Source: Cryptomeria japonica (lineage: Eukaryota; Streptophyta; Pinopsida; Cupressales; Cupressaceae). From it: a stretch of DNA of 64,000 nucleotides. This document shows, one piece after another, positions 12,650-23,900 of this stretch (positions within the stretch are counted from its first letter, which is position 1; every line of letters begins with the position of its first letter). The notes below the pieces were generated by a model. The model worked only from the letters and a program-made list of their open reading frames with translations, did not search any database and was not told the DNA's origin. The stretch lies in the NCBI RefSeq assembly GCF_030272615.1, contig NC_081413.1:16378285-16442284 (forward strand). The letters run 5' to 3'. The translations under genes were made by a program, and so were the position numbers.

Positions 12650-12798
12650 ATGGCTCTTCAATGGGTGTTATTGTTGCACGGATGCTTAACTATCTTAGTA
12701 CTTGTTGCTTTTTTATGCGGGCAATGGCCTATATTTGAAGGCACATTTGTGGAGAAAATCAATTATTTTATCACTTCGGGACTCTACGATTTAATTTT
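12650..12798 (+). CDS. first coding exon of a PAT17-like DHHC protein S-acyltransferase (partial gene)
   Basis: The frame starts at AACCATGGCT, an excellent plant start context, and gives a hydrophobic N-terminus with the block [12 protein letters not shown] followed by [11 protein letters not shown]. From memory this matches the N-terminus of plant protein S-acyltransferase 17 (PAT17, At3g04970 type). There a first membrane segment is followed by FLCGKWPIF and a YFLTFGAYDYFLRF block. The family attaches palmitate to cysteines of membrane proteins through a DHHC-Cys-rich domain, which would lie in later exons. The exon ends at TTTT|GTATGT, a strong donor, after 49 codons plus two bases. No later exon (Cys-rich domain, DHHC) was seen in the window. 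The gene is therefore either split by a very long intron or a stranded fragment. Homology rests on about 45 residues and no search. Confidence 0.6.
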
Positions 12799-14452
12799 GT
12801 ATGTAAAAATACGTTTCTCCTTTTTAAGTATTAATTTCTTTTTGCTGCTAATTTGATTTGATAAACTTTAAACTCTGCGGCCATATTTCATTATTTGCTA
12901 TTCCTTATTATCATTAAGTTTGTGATTTGAATGAGCGAGAAAAATATTTTGAATTGGTTGACTGTCCAGTTATATTTTACCCAATTTCGAAGTTCAAGGG
13001 CGGTGGATCGATTCTCTTATAATATTTTTGTTTTATTTGCAACATTTAGGGTTTAACTATGTCATCTAGATAAATTCTTGCACTGTATATTCTGCCGTGT
13101 TATATTTTTTTATTTACAAAGTTTAGGTTTAGTTTGAGTAAAGATGAAATTTTAAAAACTTAAGCTAATATTTATGTGCAATCTTTTGCCTTTGATATAT
13201 AACATTTGTCTGTAATTTAAATGTTGAAGATTAATTTATTTTAAGAATTCAATTTTTTTAGTTTTTTAATTTATTTTAAAATCTAGATTACACAGTGTTA
13301 CTATTTGATTTTTAAATTTTCAATGTTTGAGAGTTTTTTTAATTTTTTATGTTGACTTAGTATACAGTTAGAGTTCTTTATTTTCTTCAGAGATAAATCT
13401 TTTAAATTTCTACATTTTCTTTTTTTATTTTTTGGATTCATAGAGTGTTTTTTTTTTCACTAACAGTTTGAATTAATTTTCAGATATTTATCTTTAATTG
13501 AAACGTGCAGAGTCTACTCATTCTTTAAAGAGTTAGACTTTTGAGCTTTTTACACTTTTTATTTTTTTATTTTTTCATATAGAGGAAACAGTTTTTCTTT
13601 TTCAAAGTTTAGTGTCTAATATCTAGATATACTTCAGTTTTTGAAGGTGAAAGTTTGATTCATTTACATAAAAAGTTAAAATCTGAGATTTTTATATATG
13701 CATTTGTTTGTTTTATAAGATTATGCTGTGTTAAATTTTTCTTTCAATTTTTAGTTTTCACTATTAAATATATATATATATATATCTATAATTTGAAGGC
13801 ATAACTCTGTACCTTTTATTTTTCTTTTAATTTGGATCACATATTATTACAATTATTTCTTCCTAACCTGAAATATGTATTTCTGAAATTTTAAGATGGA
13901 GGGTTGATTCATCAATTTAAAGGGTTGAATCTTTGAGATTTCCACATTTTCTATTTGTTTTTATTTGTAAACCCTTGTGCGACAGTTTTTAGAATTTTTT
14001 GTTTACAATGTTTAGGGTTAACATTCAAATTCTATTTCAACTATTTAAAGACATGGCTGGTTCATGTATTTGAAGAGTTAGATCTTTGAATTTTCTATAT
14101 TTCCTTTTGATTTTATCTTAATTGTAATATGTTACATTTTCATTTTTGCAAAGTTTAAAGTTTAACCTTAACTTCTAGATCGCTCTCGTATAAATTAATC
14201 TGAATAACTAAGCACTGAAACAGAAAACTGATTATTTTCAGAGTGATTTGGTGTCGTAACAAATTCCTGAATATTAGTCAATTTAGGGTTATTTGGGGTT
14301 AAATGTAGGCTTGAACAAAAATGGAAGTATAGGTCTTCAAAATCATGAAAGTCGCATCAAGTGGGTAGTTAACTTTATGAGATTCTTTAATAGGAGAATG
14401 TAACACAAATTCCATACTATTAATTGAAGGAGGAGCACGTCATTCAAATGTG
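12799..14452 (+). other. T-rich intron-like sequence after the PAT17-like exon
   Basis: It begins with the donor GTATGT and continues as strongly T-rich sequence with TTTAGGG and TTTTTTATTT stretches and a (TA)n run at 13768-13785, typical of plant introns. No coding frame is present. The element at 14453-25567 inserted here, and the same kind of sequence continues from 25573. Confidence 0.5.
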
Positions 14453-15484
14453 TGTTAGTTTTCATGATCAGATTATCCACAATAAACAGAAAACTAAAGT
14501 TGCACAGTATAGCATACAAATAGAGGATTACACAACTCAAGACTACCCTGGGAAAACCTCCCTCTTGGAGGAAAAACCCAGCAACAAATCAGATCTAGAT
14601 CCTTTTATTAATTATAGAATACAATGGCAATAAAGATCAGATTACTTATCTGATATAACTGTCAACCTAGGGCAGAATTAGAGTTACAGTCGTAACCCAA
14701 CTAGGGCACAATGTAACAGCAGAAGATAGCAGACTTATCTCTTTCTTATATAAGAATATCATCAACATACAGCTTCCAGCTCTTCGTAGTTCTTCACTGA
14801 AGATTGCAGACCTAATGATGTTTGTAGACCTTCAAGAGGAACTCGCTATCCTCTTCAATGTATTCACTGTCCAAGATCGCATGTATGGCAAATGCTGATG
14901 GCAGAAGTAATTCGCTGATTCCTTGATCAGAATTCGCATCGACCTTTTATTGCAGAGCACAGGGTCTTCACATTGATTGTCTAATATTCGGATTGCTTGA
15001 TTGCATTTTCGACTAGTGATATGCTTGTGCATATATACAAGAGGTGAGCCCTATCTTGGGTCGGCCCAATCCATCCTTGGGGCCAACACTATAATATTAG
15101 TTCCACACGCCACCATAAGCATGAGACCTAAACAATATAGTTTCCACGTTACAAGAGCCCACGCTACATAGAGATGTGCTAAAATAAGATATAGGACCAC
15201 ACGTTTGGAGAAGGGATGCGTCCTTTTAATAATACAATCATTTAGGCCCGGCCTATCATAAATGATCAATACATAAGACTATACGCCACAAAATGTGTGT
15301 GCTGGAGATAGGTCCACACGTTGGACCTAGAGATGCGCCCCTTTACATGTTAGGTCCAGCCCTTAATGGTTTTACATATTACATATAAATACAATAGATA
15401 GGGCCCTGCCCTATAAGGATTCAGATGATGCCTTAAGGCAATCCGAATCCTATTTATTTTCCTAACCTAGTTACAAAATCAACA
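14453..15484 (-). repeat. left (3') LTR of the non-coding element
   Basis: It is bounded by TGTTAGTTTT and AAAATCAACA, 1032 bp. It is nearly identical to 16941-17636 joined to 25232-25567. It contains the hairpin-forming TGGGAAAACCTCC...GGAGGAAAAACCCA at about 14549-14582. Confidence 0.92.
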
Positions 15485-15886
15485 CTCCCTCTTAACTAGG
15501 GAGGAAAATAAATACATAACCAAATTCACATGGACAAACCCATGGCATGAACATTTACAAGGTTTAGGATTAGGGCCCAACCCTAATAGTTCAATCAATA
15601 TACAATTCGTGATTTGATCACGCAATTACATTACAATGAACCTTTACATGATCTTCTCTAGCAATGCCTGTAGAGGAAGAAGCCAACGCTTCATAACTTC
15701 ACACTTTCCTGGGAACTTGCATATAACACCATTATCTTTCATCATGCACATCCACAGAGGATGAAAGAGACCTTTCCATATGCACACCTGCAATAATTAA
15801 TACTCAAAGATATATATAACCATATAACATAAATCATGCACAACCGCAGAGGATACATAGACTTCTCCCAGAGAAGGACAATCTGT

Positions 15887-16104
15887 CACCTTGCACACCG
15901 TAGAGGGTGAACTCACCTTGCACTCCGCAGAGGGTGGAAAGAACTACCACCTTGCACTCCGCAGAGGGTGGAAAGAACTACCACCTTGCACTCCGCAGAG
16001 GGTGGACTCACCTTGCACTCCGCAGAGGGTGAGGGAGAACTGCCACCTTGCACTCCGCAGAGGGTGAGGGAGAACTGCCACCTTGCACTCCGCAGAGGGT
16101 GGAT
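15887..16104. repeat. seven-unit tandem repeat CACCTTGCACTCCGCAGAGG
   Basis: There are seven copies of a 22-bp core, CACCTTGCACTCCGCAGAGGGT, separated by variable tails (ggact; ggaaagaactac; gagggagaactgc). Unit spacing is therefore 27 or about 34-35 bp. The same phrase occurs in looser form upstream (CACAACCGCAGAGGATACATAG at about 15838), which suggests a longer degenerate array. Confidence 0.9.
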
Positions 16105-16928
16105 GATACACCCAGTGTATCATGGTTAGCATCATCATAAATAAACATTTTGCAATAGACAAGGAATATACATTAGATATATATTATCAATTCCTCTATT
16201 AAACCATAATGATTAGAACCCAAGAATGAAAATGAGATATTAAAAGATATCAAGACTCCCTCTAAAACCCTATCTAAATAAAGAATTCACAGACCTGATG
16301 ATTCATTCTTACTTACGAAGTGGACCCATAGCATCTTAAAAGAGAGAGATGAAAGGTAGACTTTCATAATTAGTCTGATGACAAGATTTGATTGAGGGAG
16401 GGCTTCTCAGGTCATGCATGAAAGCTTTCTTTAGAGAGACATAATCTGAAAACATTATCTTCAAGAGTAGACATTAGATTACCTTAGAGACATGATATAG
16501 TAAAACAAAACACCAACCCTTACAAACCCTCAACACACAGATTCAGACATATAGATAGAAGACATTTACCTATACTTGGATCCTAATAGTTAATACACAT
16601 CCATATATGTACACTATCACTATTCAGCCATGAATACATTGAATATATAAGTGATAGCAGGTATATGATAGCAGAAATATAAGGATGACAGCAAGTATCA
16701 AAATAAGGTAAGTTTTAAGGTAGCTTCAAATCACCTACAACTTCACTTACCTATCTCCCTTGAAATAAGTTGAGATTCATCACCTTTGAAGGTTCTAAGA
16801 CACTAAGAGGATGAGGAATCCATTGATGCAGATGAAGGACCTTGATTGTGCATGTAATCATCTGAAAACCCTAGATCTGCACTTAGAAGTCCAGGCTGTA
16901 AATCTGATCATTGCACATGCAAACCTAG

Positions 16929-16940
16929 GCTTTGATACCA
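16929..16940 (-). other. primer binding site of the non-coding element
   Basis: The minus strand reads TGGTATCAAAGC directly beside the LTR. It is the tRNA-iMet type with one change from TGGTATCAGAGC. Confidence 0.88.
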
Positions 16941-17636
16941 TGTTAGTTTTCATGATCAGATTATTCACAATAAACAGAAAACTAAAGTTGCACAGTAAAG
17001 CATACAAATAGAGGAACACACAACACAAGACTACCCTGGGAAAACCTCCCTCTTGGAGGAAAAACCCAGCAACAAATCAGATCTAGATCCTTTTATTAAT
17101 TGTAGAATACAATGGCAATAAAGATCAGATTACTTATCTGATATAACTGTCAACCTAGGGCAGAATTAGAGTTACAGTCGTAAGCCAGCTAGGGCACAAT
17201 GTAACAACAGAAGATAGCAGACTTATCTCTTTCTTATATAAGAATATCATCAGCATACAACTTCCAACTCTTCGTAGTTCTTCACTGAAGATTGCAGACC
17301 TAATGATGTTTGTAGACCTTCAAGAGGAACTTGCTATCCTCTTCAATGTATTCACTGTCCAAGATCGCATGTATGGCAAATGCTAATGGCAGAAGTAATT
17401 CGCTGATTCCTTGATCAGAATTCGCATTGACATTTTATTGCAGAGCACAGGGTCTTCACATTGATTGTCTAATATTCGGATTGCTTGATTGCATTTTCAA
17501 CTAGTGATATGCTTGTGCATATATACAAGAGGTGAGCCCTATCTTGGGTCGGCCCAATCCATCATTGGGGCCAACACTATAATATTAGTTCCACACACCA
17601 CCATAAGCATGGGACCTAAACAATATAGTTTCCACG
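16941..17636 (-). repeat. right (5') LTR of the non-coding element, left part
   Basis: It is collinear with 14453-15148 up to TTTCCACG, where the TGTTGTGAC element begins. The LTR resumes at 25232. Confidence 0.92.
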
Positions 17637-18014
17637 TGTTGTGACCATTTCACACATCGCCCCATTAGAATGGGGACCCCCTCTGTTTTTCGCTTTTGTT
17701 TTGTTTGTTCCTCTCTCTGCTTTTAGGGTTTTGAGTGAGTGAGTTGTCTGTCTGGACTAGGGCTAAACCTTAGGGGTTCTTTTTGATGTTATTCAAGCTG
17801 AGTCCAGTCAAATTTTGAAAGTTGTTAAGCGTCCTCCCGAAGATTGAGATGATTGAAGTAAGGTAAGTCTTTCAGGAGAGTCAAATAGGTCTTAAGTTAG
17901 GGTAAAATCCAATTTTGACTAAGTGTTAGCATTTTTGAAGGTGAAATTGTGTGTTCTTGCCTAGGTGAGTTTTGATCAAATTTTTGAAGCAAGATGATAC
18001 CTGAAGCAGACAAA

Positions 18015-20137
18015 TCGCTCTTGACCCTCAAAGAGGGCCCAGGGCGAAATTTATCCCAAGTGCAATTTCTTGTTTTTGATGAGCTTGCTAACTGGTTCCT
18101 GACCTTGAAAATGACCTAACTTTGCCTTGTGAAGCAGTTTGGGACTTAAATTTGAAGCAGTTTGGCCTAAAAGGGTAAAATCGCTCCTGACCCTCAGAGA
18201 GGGCCCAGGGCGAAAATGTTGTTTAAGACATATTTGTCACTGACTTTTCTAAATTACTTTGTGCAGGGTCTCCTGGAAGGATGATTGAACATGACTTTAT
18301 GCTCTGGAAGGTTTGAAGACGTGAAATATGGTGAATTTTGGAAGCTAAGGAAAAAATCGCTACGGACCCTCAGAGAAGGCCCACAGCGAGATTTTGATTT
18401 CCTTCATTTTGCAATGAAAAGAGACCAAGTTTTGATCATAAATGGAAAATAAATGACTTTCTCCACCCACCTGAAGAAGTTTTGGCTAGAAATGATCAAG
18501 GACCTTGTTGAAAATAGAAAAATCGCTACGGACCCTCAGAGAGGGCCCACAGCGAGAAATCTTATAAGGGTCATTGCTAGCCTTATTTGGTCGATCTGAG
18601 AGGTCAAAAGTGTGGTGAAGGATAGAATGAGCATAATGAAGTATCCAGACTTGATCAAAGATGATAAATTGAAGGAGTTTTTCATAGGAAAGGTAAAGTC
18701 GCTACGGACCCTTAGAGAAGGCCCACAGCGATTTTCTTTGTGTGCACATTTTTGGACAATTCTTGGACATGAATTTTTATTCATAGCAAAAAACAAGATG
18801 ACATCTCCCTTAGCAAGGTGATTTTTAGATGAAAAGTGAAGCATTCTGGTCCAGGTAGCAAAAATCGCTACGGACCCTCAGAGAGGGCCCACAGCGAGAT
18901 TTTCAAATATGCATTATTCTTTCAAGATCAAAGTGATTTCATGATTGGAGGGGATGGAGGAAGGCAAGGTCTATCCGTTGAATATAATTTGGAGGATCAA
19001 CACAAGAGGAAATCAACCCAAAATGAAAAAATCGCTACGGACTCTCACTGAAGGCCCACAGCGAGAAATCGCTACGGACCCTCACTGAAGGCCCACAGTG
19101 AGAAACCTAAAATGGGAAGTTTTCATCCAAGTTTGAGGAAAGCTAAGGTTAGGCATGGGTTAGAAACGATGTTTGAAAAGCCTTGAAGTGAAAAGAAATC
19201 GTTGAGAATCAATATTTTGAAGGCAATTACAAAAATCGCTACGGACCCTTAGAGAGGGCCCATAGCGATTTTCCAATTTTCTCTCCTTGGTTTGAAGAAT
19301 TGAGATAAAATCTTGCTTGGACAGGAGGAGAACGTGATGTGTTATGCCTTGGAGGTGATTTGAAGATTAAAAGATGAAGGAATTTGCCTAGAACCAAAAA
19401 ATCGCTACGGACCCTCACTGAAGGCCCACAGCGAGATTTTCAAAAAATGCATGTTTTCTTCAAAATGGTGCTAAGGCAAGGTTTGGACAAGGAGAAAAGA
19501 CCTCCAAGGGCAGGATGAATATTATTTTGCATTTAAAACTTGATGATTTTGGTCAGAAAGTGAAAAATCGCTACGGACCCTTAGTGAAGGCCCATAGCGA
19601 AAAATCGCTCCGGACCCTCAGAGAGGGCCCATAGCGATATTGTTGAAAATCCTCATTTTACCTTGCAACAACAAAACGAATTTGGTTGGAGTGGATTAAG
19701 GGAAGGCATTGCCAAATGATGAACAAAGTTTTAATGAAAAATGATGGAAAATCAAGCTCAAAATCAAAAAATCGCTACGGACCCTCACTGAAGGCCCACA
19801 GCGAGAAACTTCAAAAACCCACCTTTTTCCCAAAATTTGACAAAGTTAAGTTTGCAATTCCATGAAAGGACCTAGTTGAAACATCTTGAAGAAGTTTTGG
19901 AGGTTGAAAAGTGCTAAACTTGAGCAAAAAATGAAAAATCGCTCCTGACCCTCAGTGAAGGTCCAGAGCGAAATTTGCATTTTCACCTTTTTTTCCTCAT
20001 AAAAAATGTCAAATTTGAAGTGCAACACGTTAACGGGATATCAATTTACCCTCCAGGAGATTTTCAAGTTGAAATGTGGAATATTCAAGGCTAAAAATCA
20101 AAAGTCGCTCCCGACCCTCAGAGAGGATCCAGGGCGA
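18015..20137 (+). repeat. array of fifteen 33-bp palindromic cores on a 166/176-bp lattice
   Basis: Cores start at 18015, 18181, 18357, 18523, 18699, 18865, 19032, 19069, 19236, 19402, 19568, 19605, 19772, 19939 and 20105. Each is exactly 33 bp. The usual form starts TCGCTACGGACCCTC and ends GAGGGCCCACAGCGA. Five outer and seven inner base pairs fold symmetrically about the centre. Spacing is 166, 167 or 176 bp, apart from two local doublets at 37 bp. The roughly 133-bp spacers are strongly diverged but keep faint similarity (GGAAGG, TTTGAAG, runs of A before the core). Confidence 0.95.
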
Positions 20138-20484
20138 AATCCTCATGAAATCTCATTAAGCCTTGTTTTAAAAATTAACATTCTCCAAATTGCATTAGAT
20201 CGCCAAAATTGCTAATTTTGAGGCATTTGAAAAAAATAAAAATTAAATTGGCATTTAATAAAAGACATATTGGCATTTTATAAATTAATTTTAAGCCTTA
20301 AAAAATCGAACTTCTATCTTGGAGGCATTTAAAATTAATTTTTATTAAATTAAAATTAAGTATGAAGCGCTTAAGGCCTTATTTTCATTTATTTTGCCAA
20401 GTCGGCCCCCCTTTTTGGGAATTTTATTTATTTTTTAACCTCTTTTTGCCAAGTCAGCGTAGAGGGAGCAAAGGGGTGAGCGCT

Positions 20485-20493
20485 CTATATATT
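20485..20493 (+). promoter_or_regulatory. internal TATA box before the 1,073-codon gene
   Basis: CTATATATT lies in the context GAGCGCTCTATATATTGGAGGTG. The relative at 52724 has GAGCGCCTATATAGTGGAGGTG at the corresponding place, so the box and its flanks are conserved. It lies about 460 bp before the start codon, with a 5' UTR exon and intron between. Confidence 0.6.
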
Positions 20494-20748
20494 GGAGGTG
20501 TTTTTTCACAATTCAAATTATTCAATCATTGCTTCAAGTGCGAATTTCGAAGGCTAATTGAAGGTGCGAAATCTGGTTTGTTTGGAGCGATTTTCTTTCA
20601 AGTGTTGAAGGCTAGAAGGAAGTGGAGTTGATTCTTGTGAAGGCTAAAGGAGGCGCATTTTATCCAAGGGAGAACTTTGATCTACATTTTGCTTAGCGAA
20701 ATTCACCTATTTTTGCATCATTTCTTAGAGTTTAATACTCAAGTGGAG

Positions 20749-20943
20749 GTATGGCGAAATCATCTTGACACCATTGTTGAAGATTTGAATTTTGAACATT
20801 TGTTTTTGAAAAATCCAAGTATTGCGTAATTAATTAGGAAATGATAACTTAGGATTTATCATGAGGTTTCCTAATTAAATCTTCCTTTTCACTCTATATT
20901 TCTACGCTTCAAGATATATTACTAATTGTGAAATGTTGTGTAG
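20749..20943 (+). other. probable 5' UTR intron of the element-borne gene
   Basis: The donor is CAAGTGGAG|GTATGG and the acceptor GTTGTGTAG|GTGTC, 195 bp, AT-rich. The relative at 52996-53180 keeps both sites and nearly the same length (185 bp) although the spacer has diverged. The start codon follows eight bases after the acceptor. Confidence 0.6.
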
Positions 20944-20951
20944 GTGTCAAG

Positions 20952-23900
20952 ATGGCGACTCCAAAGGCGGGAGCATCTACTAGTCGCCCGGCTCTCATGA
21001 AGGAAGATCAGAAGAACGAAGAATTGGAGACTAGGATCGTGTCCAAATGGAGCAATATCAGAGATACCAACATGGGAAACTTCAGTGTGAAGAAGTTTCG
21101 AGAGGTTCCCTACATTGGCAAGCCATCACCTATTGCGAAGAAGATAATTGAAAGTGGCATCATCAAGGCAGCCGGTTTCCCCCTAGCAGTCCAGTGTCAT
21201 GAGTTGATGATCGAGTGTGCTCGCCATTATAACTCACAATCGAGATCGATCGTATCCAAGGAAGGAAACACTTTGGCTTACCTTTCAGAAGAGGCTATAA
21301 GTGAGGCTCTCCATCTTCCAAAGCATAAGGATATGATTTACAAAAGCCTAGAGGGAGCCAGGTCAATGTATGAAGATGATCTCAACACTTGCCTGAATCT
21401 CATCAATAAGAATTGGTTGCTCAAAAGTCATCCTCGCCTGAACAAGATTCTTAATACACCGCATAGGATTGATTTCCAAGAGGAGTACAGAGATTTGATA
21501 ACTTTGCTCAATCGAATTACAAGGGCTCCTCAAGCCTTCTACTTCGAGAAATGGATGTTCTACTTCATTCAAGTGATTGTCCAAGGGAAAGGAACGATTC
21601 ATTGGGCCAGAATTATTAGCAATAGCTTGGATGTGCAGTTGAGAAGACTAAGGCCTACCAAGTCATTCCACATGAGCTCATATGTCATATATGCCTTGAT
21701 CAGGAGTTTTGAGTATGCAGGGCTACCTCACAGAGGAGTGATCAGAAGAGGGTCCGAAGAAGTGAGAGTTTGTGACTCTTATGTTCATTTGCATCATCCA
21801 CCTGGAAGTGACTACAAGTTAGTCAATGATACCTTCACGATGAACATCATTGGGATATTGCAAGGCGGGATTCACAATCGACTATCTTCGGATGCACAAG
21901 AGCTTGTGAAGAGGTATGGTGCATGGTTCATCCAATTTCAAAAGTTTACATACATTAGAGTTCAGGGATGTCCTTCACCTCCCTACATGTTGCCGAGGTA
22001 TCCGACAGACAGGATAGTGCTACTTGAGGTAACCAGACAATTGGTAGCTTGTGCAAAGGTATCCAGACTCAAGCATGGAAATGGAATTCCCGTACCTATC
22101 ATATTGGGGAATTCAATTGAGGTATGTCCTAATACTCAACCTTCAGAGGATGCAGAGAAGGAATTAGCCTTGTATTCATTCACCTTCTTTGCCCCGCGGG
22201 AGAATTTTGATCCTTATGGTTATATGGAGGAGACAGTTGCTAGGAAGTACGGACATGAGTTTCAGGTGGAAGACTTTTGGATGAATCTCTCAAGTGATTT
22301 AGAAGTGAAAAGAAAGATGCATTCCAGATTACCTTTAGATTTCATCAGGAAATGCAAAGTTTACAGAGTAGCCGATCAAGCTCAGGACAGTGGCAGACAT
22401 CTCCAGTCATCCTATGACAAAGAAGATAAGAGAGTGAAGATAGATTGGAGCGAGCCTGAGATTTCGGACTTGAGAGCTTTGATGGCTCCAGTTTTGTCAT
22501 GTACTCGCAGATGGGTGGATGTACAACATCAAAAGTTAAGAGAGCAGAACATACCAATGACTTTTACTTTGGAGGAAAGACCAGAAGAAGGGGGAGCGAG
22601 TGTAAGTGAGGACAATTCTCATCCTAGAGGCGCAAAGAGGAAAGAAAGACTTGAGAAAAGAGAACCCTCCAAGAAGAAGCAAGAGTCAAATCGAGATCGC
22701 TCATTAGGCACATCTTCTCGACATGGAAAGAAGGCAAGTCAAGCGGAAGATCAAGAGAAGATGGTACCTGAGATTGATGAATCTATGGAATCCATGGTAC
22801 AAAATGATAAACCGGAGAAGGGACAAGCACCTCAACATTCATCAAGTCAACCTCTACAAATCGATGAGCTACAGGAAGATCAGGAAAATGATGATGAGGC
22901 GACATCTTCTCTCCGAGAAGATGAACCATTACCAAAGGAAATACAAGTGAGAGAGACAAGATTCGCCATTCCAGATTGGTTGAAAGAGAGACTGACAAGG
23001 GTGATTGTGATTGAAGATGAAGAAGATGTGATTGACTTAAAGAGCCTTATAGGAAATTCTCAAGAGGTAATGGAGAATAAGAAGGCCACCAAGATGCCCA
23101 AGGTGATCAGAGATGAGACAGGATCCAGGAAATTGCAGATAGCTACACCAGTAGTGGACAAGTATGAAGGTGAAATTCTTGCAGATGGGTATGATGTAGA
23201 AACATTTGAGCTGGGTCCACTCACTACTGAACAGGCAATGGATGAGGCAATCGATTCATTTGAAGCACTTAAGGGCAAACTTAAAGAAGAAATGGAAAAG
23301 AATAGGAAGCTTGAGAGAGAGGTCGGTGCTTGGAGAGGCTACTTTAGCCATCTCAATCAGCCCTTGAGACGTCAGGATCCAGCAGTATCTCCTGTGCAAG
23401 CACTTCCCCCTGAATCAGTTGGCGAAGCAGAAAGAGTCAAGAGCTTGGTTCAGCTTATGAGCTCTTGGATTGACAAATCCCACACGGTAGCTGTTGAATT
23501 TACAACAACAATGATGAAGACAATCCACCGAGCTATCCAGGTCCTTGAGATCGTCCACAACCTAATGATAACTGTAGCCGCTTTCACTCACACTAGAGAT
23601 GTTATCATTCCTGTTCTGCAAGTAATCAGGCAAACACCAAGGAAGATCCTAGCACAAGAAAAGATAATGGATGGAGGAGCTCATAACCTACTTCAGTGGT
23701 CAACTCTACTCCAGATGAAAGAGGTTCTTTTCGAAGACATCAACACCAAATGCAATCAAGTTGAAGGTGTCATCCATCCAATTCAGGATAAGGTGTTTGA
23801 AGTGTTGTGTACCATTCTTGGCAGGAGGATCGAAGTTGAGACGGATGTGGACCTCCAAGAGTTGGAAGAGAGAGTCAAGGTCATCTTTTGCAAAGATGAG

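Larger units (their letters stand above)
15485..16940 (-). other. internal region of the non-coding LTR element
   Basis: No gag, protease, integrase, reverse transcriptase or RNase H motif is visible in any frame. The short minus-strand frame at 15944-16162 is only a translation of the tandem repeat. The sequence between the repeat and the primer site is A-rich with no structure that I recognise. Confidence 0.8.

Noticed and set aside
15887-16104. Possible CRISPR-like array
   Set aside because: Spacers are repeated tail types rather than unique sequences, the context is a plant LTR element, and spacing is irregular.
15944-16162. 72-codon minus-strand frame with repeated peptides
   Set aside because: It is only the translation of the seven-unit tandem repeat.
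18015-20137. CRISPR-like reading of the 33-bp cores
   Set aside because: Spacers are about 133 bp and distantly related to each other, there are no cas genes, and the host is eukaryotic.
20928-20951. Upstream ATG as the start of the 1,073-codon gene
   Set aside because: It lies before the conserved splice acceptor and is not in a good context. ATG 20952 is shared with the relative.
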